From: an uncultured Lachnospiraceae bacterium
Lineage (GTDB): Bacteria > Bacillota > Clostridia > Lachnospirales > Lachnospiraceae
DNA: 58,366 nt
Assembly: GCA_947575805.1 (NCBI GenBank)
Contig: CANPOY010000015.1
Location: 1-58,366, forward strand
Direction: 5' to 3'
Made by a program: the position numbers and the translations under genes. Below, piece by piece: positions 7,930-16,661 of this stretch. The notes under the pieces are model-generated. The model was not told the DNA's origin. It saw only the letters and a program-made list of their open reading frames with translations, and made no database searches. Positions within the stretch are counted from its first letter, which is position 1. The number at the start of each line of letters is the position of its first letter.

Positions 7930-9480
7930 TTAAAAATCCCCCAGCAGCCTCCGCTTCCGCGCAATCATCTCATCGATTCTTTCCAGGTACTGGGTCACTT
8001 CCTTCACATTCTCGCTTCGCTCGATGCGCCCGTCAGGATACACCCGCTTGGAGATGCTGCCGGCTCCGCAGGCGACAATGGTCTGCACCTCCTCCATAAT
8101 CAATATATTATAAAGGCCGTACCGTCCCTCTCTGGCGTAACCTACGTTCTCAAAATTACCGGACATGTTTTTCTGACGGTAAAGGTAATAAGGCGCCATC
8201 CCCAGCCTCCCGGCTCCCTCTGCCGCAATCTCCATGGTCTCGTCCGTATTGCGCAGCATGGCAGTGCCGTTTTCCTGAATCCACCGGTTCAGGCCCGACG
8301 CCCGCTTGACTGCCAGAGAATGAACGGTCAGACTGTCGGGAGAAAGCTCCACCAGGCGCTCAATGGTATGCTCCACGTCCCTTGAGGTCTCCCCGGGCAG
8401 CCCCAGAATAATATCCATGTTGATATTATCAAAGCCACTGCTGCGGGCCAGCAGGAAAGCCTCCTCCACCTGCGCCACTGTGGCCTTGCGGCCGATCAGA
8501 TCCAGGGTCTCCTGCTTCATGGTCTGGGGATTTACGGAAATCCTTGTCACACCGTTGCGCCGCAGGACCCGCAGCTTCTCTTCCGTAATGCTGTCGGCCC
8601 GCCCGGCCTCCACCGTGAACTCCTGCACGGTACTGAAATCATAGAACTCCCGCAGTCTGCTCAGCAGCCGTTCCAGCTGCTCGGGCTCCAGCGTGGTAGG
8701 CGTTCCGCCGCCGATATACACACTGTCAAGAATTTTCCCCCGAAGCTGTTCCGCTGCAAACGCCGCCTCCTGCAGCAGGCAGTCAAGATATTTGTCCACC
8801 TGCTTCCGGTATGACGCTATGGGGTACGAGGTAAAGGAACAGTAAAGGCAGGTAGTAGGACAAAAGGGAATACCGATATAGAGGCTGTAACCGTCCTCAT
8901 AGTGTACTTCCGAGAGAAGCCCGCGCTCCCGCTCCGCTATGTCCACGGCAAGTTCGGCTTTTCGCCGGCTGACAAAATACTTTTCCCGATAGTGCTCCGT
9001 TATCTCCTGTCTGTTTCTGCCCTCCTCCAGCATACCATACGCGATCTTGGTAGGGCGTATGCCCGTAAGCATGCCCCAGGGAAGCTGCCTGCCGGTAATC
9101 CGGGATAAAATGCCATAGAAAAACCCCTTAAAACCCTCTTTACAGGTCTTCTCATCGCCGGATTCCCAACGGAAATCAAAGGCGACAATCCCGTCGGCCC
9201 CTGTGACTCCTCCGCCTGCTCCCGTTCCGTCCGCCGGGAAATCCCTGCAGGCCACTCCGCCGTCCGGGTAAGTCCGGCTGCAAAGTTCCGGTGCCACAAA
9301 CACCTCCGCTTGCTCTTCCCCGACTATTACCCGGACCTTCACCTCCTTAGACAGCCTTTCCCGTTTGTCCGCCCGGCTCTCCGGAACCAGCACCTCCACC
9401 TGTTCCGCCGGGAAAAAGGCTTTCACCAGCGCCTGCGTATCATATTCATAGTTTTGTCTGTTCAGCTCTATGACTAACAT
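7930..9480 (-). CDS. hemZ: Oxygen-independent coproporphyrinogen III dehydrogenase-like radical SAM enzyme HemZ
   Basis: The 516-residue protein carries the radical SAM cluster motif CPTTCLYC (C-x3-C-x2-C, about residues 187-194) followed by YIGGGTPTTL, VEAGRADSIT and INMDIILGLPGET, the HemN/HemZ core, and an N-terminal region of about 150 residues typical of HemZ. It is a cytoplasmic 4Fe-4S SAM enzyme of the coproporphyrinogen family. No other haem genes are in the window, so haem synthesis cannot be asserted. I chose the ATG at 9480 with AGAAAGGAA upstream; the reading frame stays open to 9639, but the extra residues look like remnants of the broken gene upstream. Confidence 0.88.
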   Translation of the reverse strand: MLVIELNRQNYEYDTQALVKAFFPAEQVEVLVPESRADKRERLSKEVKVRVIVGEEQAEVFVAPELCSRTYPDGGVACRDFPADGTGAGGGVTGADGIVAFDFRWESGDEKTCKEGFKGFFYGILSRITGRQLPWGMLTGIRPTKIAYGMLEEGRNRQEITEHYREKYFVSRRKAELAVDIAERERGLLSEVHYEDGYSLYIGIPFCPTTCLYCSFTSYPIASYRKQVDKYLDCLLQEAAFAAEQLRGKILDSVYIGGGTPTTLEPEQLERLLSRLREFYDFSTVQEFTVEAGRADSITEEKLRVLRRNGVTRISVNPQTMKQETLDLIGRKATVAQVEEAFLLARSSGFDNINMDIILGLPGETSRDVEHTIERLVELSPDSLTVHSLAVKRASGLNRWIQENGTAMLRNTDETMEIAAEGAGRLGMAPYYLYRQKNMSGNFENVGYAREGRYGLYNILIMEEVQTIVACGAGSISKRVYPDGRIERSENVKEVTQYLERIDEMIARKRRLLGDF

Positions 9481-9620
9481 TTCCGTTCCTTTCTTGTGCC
9501 GACCCGCCTCCGGCCGCCGGCTTTCCGCTATTTGTATCCCGTTTCGCCTTCTGCCCGTGACGATGCAGGCCATACAGATCCAGCAGCAGGAAAATCGGCT
9601 TCTTATAAAAGGGCAACCCC

Positions 9621-10144
9621 TTACAGACTTCTTCCCCAACAGGCTTCCCCCGAAAGCGCACCGTCGCTTTCCGGCACATCCGCCGCTTCGTCGGACCCCT
9701 GTGCCGCCCCGTCCGAAAGCAGCGGCTCCTTCTGCGCATCCCCGTTTTGATTTACTTCTTCCTCACCCGGCTCCCCGGTGTTGTCATGGGGAAAGGGCGC
9801 CGCTCCGGGCGTCATTTCCACCGGTACCCAGCCGATACCGTCCAGGTAGATTTCCACCCAGGCATGGGCCTGCCTGTTTAAAATCACCGCGGAACAGATT
9901 CCGTCGGCATTGCTCTTTAAATTTTCCGGTCCTGCCGCATAGCCCGTCACATACCTGGCGGGAATACCGAGATAGCGCAGCATCAGCACTGCTGACGAGG
10001 CAAAATGTGCGCAGTATCCCCGCTTTCTCTCAAACAGGAAATACTCCACAAAGTCTTCCCCTTCCGGCGTGTTAGACACATCCAGGTCATAGACCGCATT
10101 CCCTGTCAGGAACACAAGCACGTCCGCCAGACTGGGGGTACCCC
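9621..10144 (-). pseudogene. Transglutaminase-domain protein, truncated at both ends
   Basis: The frame holds the core of a bacterial transglutaminase-like cysteine protease: GEDFVEYFLFERKRGYCAHFA (Cys nucleophile), YLGIPARYVTGYA, and HAWVEIYLDGIGWVPVEMTP with the catalytic His and Asp. The intact family members are about 700 residues, with N-terminal membrane helices, and a C-terminal helix plus DUF4129. Here the frame starts directly at the moxR junction (about 10135-10144) and stops after an acidic linker; a frame-shifted remnant (KKPIFLLLDLYG) of what may be the following membrane segment continues to about 9500. There is no start codon with a ribosome binding site. I conclude it is non-functional. 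Confidence 0.75.
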
Positions 10145-10659
10145 ATGCTGATACAGATCAGAAACCTGTCCATCTGGGCCTCCGGCAGACGCTGGGTACC
10201 ATAAGAGCCCACCGGATTCTGCGTCGCCAGCACGATAAAGGGTTTGGGCACCTGTCTTGTCACGCCGTCCACCGTCACACTGCCTTCTTCCATAACCTCC
10301 AGCAGGGCAGACTGGGGCTTAGGGGAGGTTCTGTTGATTTCGTCCGCCAGAAGCAGGTTGCACATCACCGCCCCCGGATAATAGACAAACTCCCCTGTCT
10401 CCTTACGATACATGGAGAAACCTGTAATATCCGAAGGCATCACATCCGGGGTAAACTGTATCCTGTTGGAATCCAGCCCCATTGACGGGGAAAAGGCAAT
10501 GGCCATTTCCGTCTTGCCCACCCCCGGTACATCCTCCAAAAGCACGTTGCCGCGGGCCAGAATAGCAGCCATTACCTTTTCAACACAGGCGTCTTTGCCT
10601 ACGATTACTTTATTTACCTCGTCCATCACAAGATGAGCCTTTTCGCTTTTTCTATCCAC
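10087..10659 (-). pseudogene. MoxR-type AAA+ ATPase, C-terminally truncated by a deletion
   Basis: The first 175 or so residues are a normal MoxR ATPase: KVIVGKDACVEKVMAAILA, Walker A DVPGVGKTEMA, Walker B LLLADEINRTSPKPQSALLE, and TQNPVGSYGTQRLPEAQMDRF. At ISMGYPQ the family ends and 14 unrelated residues lead to a stop; in the other frame the same DNA becomes transglutaminase sequence. About 120-130 C-terminal residues (lid domain) are missing. The start is probably GTG at 10659, with GAGGGG upstream. MoxR usually precedes a DUF58 gene and a transglutaminase gene; both DUF58 and half of each neighbour are absent here. Confidence 0.75.
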
Positions 10660-10684
10660 TGGCGGCTTCCCCTCTGAACCGTCC

Positions 10685-11347
10685 TTAACCCAGGAATGGA
10701 TTATATTTCTTTTCATGTCCGATCGTGGTGCTCTCCCCGTGTCCCGGATAGACCTTGGTATCATCCGGCAGTACGAAAAGCTTTTCCTTTACGGAACGCA
10801 CCAGGACTCCCATGCTGCCGGTGGGAAAATCGGTTCTTCCTATGGACTCCGCAAACAGAGTATCTCCCGATAACAGGAAGCCCGCTTCCCGGAAATAGTA
10901 ACAGCACCCCCCTGCGGTATGCCCCGGCGTTGCAATCACCTGAAAGCTCATGCCTGCTGCGGAAATCTCCTCCCCGTCCTTTACATACACATCCGCAGAG
11001 GTCACACAGGGCCTGCCGGCCTGCCGGGAAACATTCTTGCCGGCGTCCCGCAGAAGCTCCTTCTCCGCCTCATGGGCATAGACTTTCACCGGCTCCAGAC
11101 CGTCGGATTCCGCGGCGGCGCAAACTGCGTCCCGCAGCGCGTCCAGCCCCCAGATATGGTCAAAATGACCGTGGGTCAGCAGGATCGCCGACACCCGGAA
11201 ACCGTTTTTCTGCAGCGCACCGTAAATACTGACCCCCTGATCCGCCGGATCCACAACGATACATTCCTTCTCACCCTCGCGGTAAAGAAAATAACAATTT
11301 GTCTGGCATACCCCCAGCACCATCTTTCCTATCTTGATCTCTGCCAT
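10685..11347 (-). CDS. MBL-fold metallo-hydrolase (glyoxalase II-like)
   Basis: The 220-residue protein has the metal-binding motif THGHFDH (about residues 58-64), a second His in TPGHTAGGCCYY, the Asp in LLSGDTLFAESIGRTDFP, and the last His in YPGHGESTTIGHEK, the full ligand set of a small glyoxalase II-like hydrolase. It may hydrolyse a thioester or a similar bond; the substrate cannot be told. It lies 30 bases downstream of rel in the same direction and is probably co-transcribed with it, an order often seen in Clostridia. Confidence 0.88.
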   Translation of the reverse strand: MAEIKIGKMVLGVCQTNCYFLYREGEKECIVVDPADQGVSIYGALQKNGFRVSAILLTHGHFDHIWGLDALRDAVCAAAESDGLEPVKVYAHEAEKELLRDAGKNVSRQAGRPCVTSADVYVKDGEEISAAGMSFQVIATPGHTAGGCCYYFREAGFLLSGDTLFAESIGRTDFPTGSMGVLVRSVKEKLFVLPDDTKVYPGHGESTTIGHEKKYNPFLG

Positions 11348-11377
11348 GCTTCCCTCCGATCCATATGAAAAAATGCT

Positions 11378-13690
11378 TTATCCGGTAGTCCTTTCAATAT
11401 CTATCACGCTGTCTATCGCTCTGATCTTCTCAATGACCCGGTTCAGTTCCTCCCTGCCCCTGATCTCGAAGGTGGTCTGCAGCGTGGCAAGTCCCTGCTT
11501 GTTCGTTCTCGTATTCATAGAAAGAATATTGATATTCCGCTCCGTCATAGCCTTGGAAATATCCACCAGCAGGCCGCTCCTGTCATTGGCAAATATCTTG
11601 ATCTCTGCCACATATTTTTCTTCTTCACTGTCCGCAGGCGTCTGCCACTCTGCATCTATGATCCGGACTCTTTCTATCTCAGGCAGATTCATCATATTGA
11701 CACAGTCCGTCCTGTGGATGGAGATCCCCCTTCCCCTGGTGACAAATCCCACGATTTCATCTCCGGGCACCGGGGAACAGCATTTGGAAAACCGCACGGA
11801 AAGGTCCGCAATTCCTTTGACAACAATGCCGCTTTTGGCCTTGATCTGCACGGGCTTTGCCGCTGCAAGCGCTCCCGACTCCGCAATACTCGCCAGAACG
11901 TCCTCGTTTGACAGCGCCTTTCTGTGATCCCTGTCGTAAAGCTCCTGCATCCTGGTGGCTATCTGCCCTTCTTTCAGAGCGCCGTGCCCGATGGCCGCCA
12001 GCACGGCATCCCAGTCCCGAAAACCGTATCTGCGCATAATGGCGTCCATATACTCCTGCTTCAGCAAATCGCTGAGGTTGATGGACTTTGTCTTACAGTA
12101 GGCGGACAACAGATCTTTACCCTTAACAATATTGTCCTCCTTCAGCTCGGCCTTGAACCACTGGTTGATCTTATTCTTCGCCTGGGTACTCTTGACTACA
12201 TTCAGCCAGTCCCGGCTGGGTCCCCTGGAATTCTGCGAGGTAATGATCTCGATACGGTCCCCGTTTTTTATTTCATAATCAATGGTCACCAGCTTGCCGT
12301 TGACCCTGGCTCCCACCATTTTATTGCCTACTGCAGAATGAATATAATATGCGAAATCAATCGGTGTGGATCCTGCGGGAAGATTCTTAACCTCTCCGGT
12401 GGGAGTAAAACAGTACACATTATCCGAAAACAGATCCAGATCATCCTTTAACAGCTTCATGAATTCTCTGTTGTCGGACATATCCTGCTGCCACTCCAGA
12501 ATCTGGCGCAGCCAGACCAGCTTCTCTTCCTCCTGCGCCTCCACCCGCTTGCCGTCGGAAGCCTCCTTGTATTTCCAGTGCGCGGCGATCCCGTACTCCG
12601 CCGCCTTGTGCATCTCAAAGGTACGGATCTGTATTTCAAAGGGCTGTCCGTTGCTTCCGATCAAAGTAGTATGCAGGGATTGGTACATATTGGCCTTCGG
12701 CATGGCAATATAATCCTTAAAGCGCCCCGGGATCGGCGTATACATCGCGTGAATCACCCCCAGCGCAGCATAACAGTCCCTCACACTGTCTACGATAATG
12801 CGCACTGCAAACAAATCATAAATCTGATCCAGGGTCTTATTCTGGTTCTTCATCTTCTTATAAATGCTGAAGAAATGCTTGACACGCCCGTCTATCTTTG
12901 CCTTGATGCCCGCGCTGCTGATATGGGCGCCGACCTCGTCCACAATACTTTGAATGTACTGCTCCCGCACGCTCTTACGCATGGAAATCTGATCCACCAG
13001 ATCATAATACACCTCCGGCTCCAGATATTTTAAAGACAGGTCATCCAACTCCGTCTTAATCCTGCTGATACCCAGTCTCTGGGCAATGGGACAATAGATC
13101 TCCAGCGTCTCTCTGGCAATCCTCTGCTGGCTCTCCGTGCTCTTATACTTTAGGGTACGCATATTGTGAAGCCGGTCTGCCAGCTTGATCATAATGACCC
13201 GGATGTCCTTTGCCATGGCAAGGAACATCTTACGAAGGTTCTCCGCCTGCATCTCCAGCTTCTCGTCGGACTGGTTGACATTGGTGGAAAGCGGGATTTT
13301 CTCCAGCTTGGTCACCCCGTCCACCAGAAGCGCCACATCCTCTCCGAATTCCCGCTTCAGGTCTTCTTCCGTCATGATCGTGTCTTCCACCACGTCATGA
13401 AGAAGCCCCGCCACGATAGTCTCCTTGTCCAGCTCCAAATCCGCCAGAACGATAGCTACATTGAGGGGATGAATGATATAAGGCTCCCCGGACTTTCTCT
13501 TTTGATCCTTATGTGCGTCAAACGCCGTCATGTAGGCCTTCTTAATCAGGGAAATGTCAGTGCTCGGGTGGTATTTCCGGACACGCTGAATAAGCTCCTG
13601 ATATAGATCATCGGGATTTCTGAATTCTAAGGCTTCCTCCATTTTCCCGTCATCAAAGACGACATCCTGTTTTTCCTCTTCCATTTCCAT
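11378..13690 (-). CDS. rel: Bifunctional (p)ppGpp synthetase/hydrolase
   Basis: The 770-residue protein has the full long-RSH plan: HD hydrolase domain with IHPLNVAIVLADL and GLLHDVVEDT (about residues 50-95), synthetase domain with RFKDYIAMPKANMYQSLHTT (about 300-320), TGS domain (YCFTPTGEVKNLPAGSTPIDFAYYIH, about 390-450), zinc-finger region with CCSPVPGD, and a C-terminal ACT domain. Both catalytic centres look intact, so it should make and degrade the stringent-response alarmone. I chose the ATG at 13690; an in-frame ATG at 13714 lacks a good ribosome binding site. It sits between apt and the metallo-hydrolase gene. Confidence 0.95.
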   Translation of the reverse strand: MEMEEEKQDVVFDDGKMEEALEFRNPDDLYQELIQRVRKYHPSTDISLIKKAYMTAFDAHKDQKRKSGEPYIIHPLNVAIVLADLELDKETIVAGLLHDVVEDTIMTEEDLKREFGEDVALLVDGVTKLEKIPLSTNVNQSDEKLEMQAENLRKMFLAMAKDIRVIMIKLADRLHNMRTLKYKSTESQQRIARETLEIYCPIAQRLGISRIKTELDDLSLKYLEPEVYYDLVDQISMRKSVREQYIQSIVDEVGAHISSAGIKAKIDGRVKHFFSIYKKMKNQNKTLDQIYDLFAVRIIVDSVRDCYAALGVIHAMYTPIPGRFKDYIAMPKANMYQSLHTTLIGSNGQPFEIQIRTFEMHKAAEYGIAAHWKYKEASDGKRVEAQEEEKLVWLRQILEWQQDMSDNREFMKLLKDDLDLFSDNVYCFTPTGEVKNLPAGSTPIDFAYYIHSAVGNKMVGARVNGKLVTIDYEIKNGDRIEIITSQNSRGPSRDWLNVVKSTQAKNKINQWFKAELKEDNIVKGKDLLSAYCKTKSINLSDLLKQEYMDAIMRRYGFRDWDAVLAAIGHGALKEGQIATRMQELYDRDHRKALSNEDVLASIAESGALAAAKPVQIKAKSGIVVKGIADLSVRFSKCCSPVPGDEIVGFVTRGRGISIHRTDCVNMMNLPEIERVRIIDAEWQTPADSEEEKYVAEIKIFANDRSGLLVDISKAMTERNINILSMNTRTNKQGLATLQTTFEIRGREELNRVIEKIRAIDSVIDIERTTG

Positions 13691-13768
13691 GACCACTCCA
13701 CACCTTCTGAACACACCGGTAAATCGGTGTCTTTCGGCGCTATTTTCTTCCCCCGGTACATGGGAGTA

Positions 13769-14293
13769 TTATTTCCCCGGATAGCAGATGGCGGATTCCA
13801 GGCGGTAGTTCCCTAATTTTTCCCTGCCCTTCAGCCCTGCCAGCTCAATCAGCACCACGATTCCGACCACTTCCCCGCCAAGGCCTTCGATCAGCTTGAC
13901 CATCGCCTCCGTGGTTCCGCCTGTGGCAATCAGATCATCCACGATCAGTACCTTCTGCCCCGGCCTGATGCTGTCTTTGTGCATTTCGATCTCGGCCTTC
14001 CCGTATTCCAGGTCATAGGATACAGACACCGTCTCCCTGGGCAGCTTACCGGCCTTCCGAATCAATACAAAGGGTTTTTTGTTATTATAAGCAAGAGGCG
14101 TACCGAATATGAATCCTCTGGATTCCGGCCCTGCCACAACGTCAAAATCTAACCCCTGTATCTTCTCCTGCATGGTGTCAATGGCCAGCTGCAGCCCCTC
14201 CGCGTCCTGCAGTACACTGGTCACATCCCGGAATATAATTCCCTTCTCCGGGAAATCCGGTATACTTACTACATAGTCTTCTAATTTCTTCAT
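13769..14293 (-). CDS. apt: Adenine phosphoribosyltransferase
   Basis: The 174-residue protein is full length for Apt and carries FPEKGIIFRDVT, the AGPESRGFIFG segment, and the PRPP-binding motif VLIVDDLIATGGTTEAM (about residues 121-137). It makes AMP from adenine and PRPP in the cytoplasm. It is the first gene behind a consensus promoter and is followed by rel, 78 bases downstream, the common apt-rel order in Firmicutes. Confidence 0.95.
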   Translation of the reverse strand: MKKLEDYVVSIPDFPEKGIIFRDVTSVLQDAEGLQLAIDTMQEKIQGLDFDVVAGPESRGFIFGTPLAYNNKKPFVLIRKAGKLPRETVSVSYDLEYGKAEIEMHKDSIRPGQKVLIVDDLIATGGTTEAMVKLIEGLGGEVVGIVVLIELAGLKGREKLGNYRLESAICYPGK

Positions 14294-14325
14294 GATAGAT
14301 TACCCCCCTTTTATGCTTATTGCAC

Positions 14326-14354
14326 ATTATATAGCCTTTTTCGCGGATTGTCAA
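14326..14354 (-). promoter_or_regulatory. Consensus promoter for apt-rel
   Basis: TTGACA (14349-14354) and TATAAT (14326-14331) on the minus strand are separated by 17 bases, an exact sigma-A consensus. The -35 box overlaps the stop codon of the DUF308 gene. The leader is about 25 bases and contains GGGGGG as ribosome binding site. Confidence 0.85.
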
Positions 14355-15061
14355 AGCTCACTCTGAACGGTCGTTTCGCCGTCCGTCTTCGCCTGCCCGG
14401 AATCCTGCTGCTCCTTTTCCTGAGGCTCTGTTTCCTGACGCTCAGTCTTCTTCCACGCATCCGTCCCTTCAGTCGTCACCTCCACACAGGTACTGTCTAC
14501 AGCAAGTATACTGTCCAGATACTCTCTGATCCGGCCCGCAAAATAAACGGTGGCAGCGCAGTCAATGACACCGCTGAAGATCAGCCCCACCCCCAGGAGC
14601 CTGAACAGCAGTATCGTCCAGGAAAAAGGATTGCAGATCAGCAGAATTCCGAACGCCACATTTACCGCTGCCAGAACAAGCATGACAATCCAGTTCCCGC
14701 AGTTTAAGCGCTTCATATCGATAACATCCTGCAGCTTGCTGCAGCCGCTGACCAATACCATAACCCCCAGCAGAAAAGAGATAAGCTCAATCACTACCTC
14801 CATCTTTACCAGTATCAGAATTCCTGCCGCAATCCCGATCAGGCCGTGCAGGAAATCATTGTGATAATAATTCTGATGGGCATCCCTGAGCAGATAACTG
14901 ATCATGGATACCGCCCCGGCTACAATCAGCACCACGCCGATCATATAGCCCAGAATCCTCTCCATTGTTTCCGGCAATGCCAGCGACATGATTCCCAGAA
15001 TAATATACAGAATCCCTGTCAGCAGCGCGTCCCACTTCAATTCCCTGGCAATCCTTTTCAT
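14351..15061 (-). CDS. DUF308/HdeD-type membrane protein
   Basis: The 236-residue protein begins with a short basic segment, then about six transmembrane helices in closely spaced pairs (ALLTGILYIILGIMSLALP, GYMIGVVLIVAGAVSMISYL, and so on), the pattern of the DUF308/HdeD family. The last 60 residues form a hydrophilic tail rich in Glu, Gln and Thr. The function of these proteins in Firmicutes is not known. I chose the ATG at 15061 because GGAGG lies 6 bases before it, over an in-frame ATG 45 bases upstream. Confidence 0.75.
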   Translation of the reverse strand: MKRIARELKWDALLTGILYIILGIMSLALPETMERILGYMIGVVLIVAGAVSMISYLLRDAHQNYYHNDFLHGLIGIAAGILILVKMEVVIELISFLLGVMVLVSGCSKLQDVIDMKRLNCGNWIVMLVLAAVNVAFGILLICNPFSWTILLFRLLGVGLIFSGVIDCAATVYFAGRIREYLDSILAVDSTCVEVTTEGTDAWKKTERQETEPQEKEQQDSGQAKTDGETTVQSEL

Positions 15062-15131
15062 TCTAACCTCCATAAACTCAAAACAAAACAGGACCCCTTT
15101 TTGCAAAAAGAGTCCTTGTCACTGATTCCTT

Positions 15132-15635
15132 CTATTTCCTTCCGCAGCACTTTTTATACTTTTTGCCGCTCCCGCAGGGACAGGGATCATTCGGATATAT
15201 TTTTGTACCCTTTACAATGGTAGTAGAAGATTTCTGCTCCTTATAAAGCGCCTTCCTGGTCTCCTCGTCGAAAATATCATTCCATTCTTCCAGCTTATAA
15301 AGCCAATCCGCATCTGCCGCTACCATGTTCTTGTACAGCAGCGCCTTGTCGAAGCCCAGGTTGACCTCTGTGTCCTCCTCCATTTCCTCAATGGGGTTCT
15401 TCTCCACAAGACTGTCATTTATACCGTCCAGAAAGCCCGTCATGGTCAGCAGGGGCACATTATACTTGTCCGCCAGCTCTCTGACGGTTCCCCTCACCAC
15501 CTCGTCCGGGTTCTTCAGAAGCTGGATATAAATCTCCTTCTCTGTCTGAAAGTAAGCACCCCACATTTTCTGAAGCTGAGCCTGTCCCACAGACTCGTCA
15601 TAAGCTACCTTTTTCCATTGATCCAATAATGCCAT
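15132..15635 (-). CDS. SEC-C motif protein
   Basis: The 167-residue protein ends with [17 protein letters not shown], a perfect SEC-C zinc-binding motif as found at the end of SecA. The preceding 140 residues are helical and acidic and lack any SecA part, so it is a stand-alone SEC-C protein, frequent in Clostridia. The role is unknown; the motif binds zinc and can contact ribosomes or other proteins. It is transcribed from its own promoter; the DUF308 gene follows 70 bases downstream. Confidence 0.8.
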   Translation of the reverse strand: MALLDQWKKVAYDESVGQAQLQKMWGAYFQTEKEIYIQLLKNPDEVVRGTVRELADKYNVPLLTMTGFLDGINDSLVEKNPIEEMEEDTEVNLGFDKALLYKNMVAADADWLYKLEEWNDIFDEETRKALYKEQKSSTTIVKGTKIYPNDPCPCGSGKKYKKCCGRK

Positions 15636-15686
15636 AGAAATGCACCGCCTTTTCCTTATTTCAAGATCAGAAATATCATGTTCTTA

Positions 15687-15715
15687 AGTATATACCAGAT
15701 TCCCGATAAAAACAA
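15687..15715 (-). promoter_or_regulatory. Promoter for the SEC-C gene
   Basis: TTGTTT (15710-15715) and TATACT (15687-15692) on the minus strand are 17 bases apart, 52 bases before the ATG at 15635. The leader holds AAGGCGGTG as ribosome binding site. Confidence 0.55.
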
Positions 15716-15817
15716 TAAAAAATTTTTCATAAAAAAGATGTATATCTCTTTCTTTTATGGTTATACTGCTTAATGTCAAGGAACCCCCTCCTTTGATAAA
15801 AAAACTTTCAACAAAAG

Positions 15818-15990
15818 ATAAGGATAATACTTAATCCTCCCCTTTAAACGAGGGGTTGTATGGTCACCTCAGGAAGGAAGGGCCATACGGCCGCCTCATT
15901 GGTCCCGGGCTTCGCGTCAGTGCAGGCCCGGGATCATTGTGCTTTCTCCCGCGGACAATAATCTGATTCCTCCCCCTGATACTATAGATG
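15818..15990. other. Intergenic region with a row of strong hairpins
   Basis: Between the divergent SEC-C and plus-strand membrane-protein genes lie 458 bases without a gene. They contain successive inverted repeats: GGATAATACTTAATCC, CCCCTTTAAACGAGGGG, GTATGGTC with GGCCATAC, GTCCCGGGC with GCCCGGGAT, and ATTGT with ACAAT. This is more structure than chance predicts and could be a structured RNA or a decayed one. I could not match it to SRP RNA, 6S RNA, RNase P RNA or tmRNA by eye, and the transcribed strand is unknown. Confidence 0.35.
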
Positions 15991-16042
15991 CCGTCTCCGC
16001 ACAGTTCAAGCCCACATGGCGGCGTCTCCTGCATCTCCGTCC

Positions 16043-16072
16043 TTGACAATCCGATACATTTTAACATAAAAT
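16043..16072 (+). promoter_or_regulatory. Promoter for the small membrane protein
   Basis: TTGACA (16043-16048) and TAAAAT (16067-16072) with an 18-base spacer, just before a GGAGGAAGG ribosome binding site and the ATG at 16094. Confidence 0.55.
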
Positions 16073-16093
16073 AAGTGCGGAGGAAGGTGCAAT

Positions 16094-16417
16094 ATGGATA
16101 AAAAAGAAAAGAAAACAGAAAAAGATCCCCGGGATGCCAAAGCCGGATCGAAGGTGACTTCCAAGCAGGTCGTTGCCATGACCGGCATTATCCTGCTGAT
16201 ACTCATGTATGTTGGCACCCTTATTGTTGCCATTGTTGACAGATCCGCCTCGGGACGCCTGTTCTGGATCTGCCTTTACGCCACCGTCGCCATCCCCATC
16301 CTGATCTGGGTCTATACCTGGATGTACGGCAAACTGACCCGGAAGCACACCTTCGCGGATTTTGACCTGGGCGGCGGCGCAAAGGAGGACGAAGGCCAGG
16401 AGAAAGAACGGCCTTAA
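16094..16417 (+). CDS. Small membrane protein of unknown function
   Basis: The 107-residue protein has a very basic N-terminus (MDKKEKKTEKD), two transmembrane helices (about residues 28-48, MTGIILLILMYVGTLIVAI, and 57-77, LFWICLYATVAIPILIWVYTWM) and an acidic, glycine-rich hydrophilic tail. It has its own promoter and ribosome binding site and is followed directly by a broken nucleotidyltransferase gene. I do not recognise a named family; similar two-helix proteins are common and uncharacterised in Lachnospiraceae. Confidence 0.7.
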   Translation: MDKKEKKTEKDPRDAKAGSKVTSKQVVAMTGIILLILMYVGTLIVAIVDRSASGRLFWICLYATVAIPILIWVYTWMYGKLTRKHTFADFDLGGGAKEDEGQEKERP

Positions 16418-16431
16418 AGAAGCAGTTTCAA

Positions 16432-16650
16432 ATGGAAGATTATCCGCATTTGCCGGAACGCTTCGTCACTCAAGGCAGACGCATTCCCGGGTCTTCCCTG
16501 ACTGGAATATACCTGCACGGTTCGGCCCCGATGGGATGTTTCAATGCCGGGAAAACAAACAGGCTCCCGCAAAGGGCGTCGAACTCAGTCTCGTCAAAGA
16601 GGAAGTTTGCCGCTTTTATGCTGAAACGGATCGGGAAGAAAGAAAGCTGA
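16432..16650 (+). pseudogene. Aminoglycoside nucleotidyltransferase (AadA-like) remnant
   Basis: One frame encodes LTGIYLHGSAPMGCFNAGK, close to the nucleotide-binding HGS-x-MGCFN motif of aminoglycoside adenylyltransferases. In another frame about 40 bases later comes KGVELSLVKEEVCR, the next conserved block of the same family. The region between (the metal-binding D-x-D residues) is lost and the frame is shifted, and the C-terminal helical domain is missing. This is a decayed gene and not a working resistance gene. Confidence 0.7.
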
Positions 16651-16661
16651 GGCGCTTTCCC

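Noticed and set aside
13713..13730. ACACCG/CGGTGT inverted repeat before rel
   Set aside because: The stem is only 6 bp with no T-run; too weak to call a terminator or operator.
15860..15893. GGAAGGAAG within a hairpin, resembling the SRP RNA tip
   Set aside because: The stem-loop lacks the GGAA tetraloop with UCC/GGA closing pair and the internal AGCA loop in the right order; the match is only the purine run.
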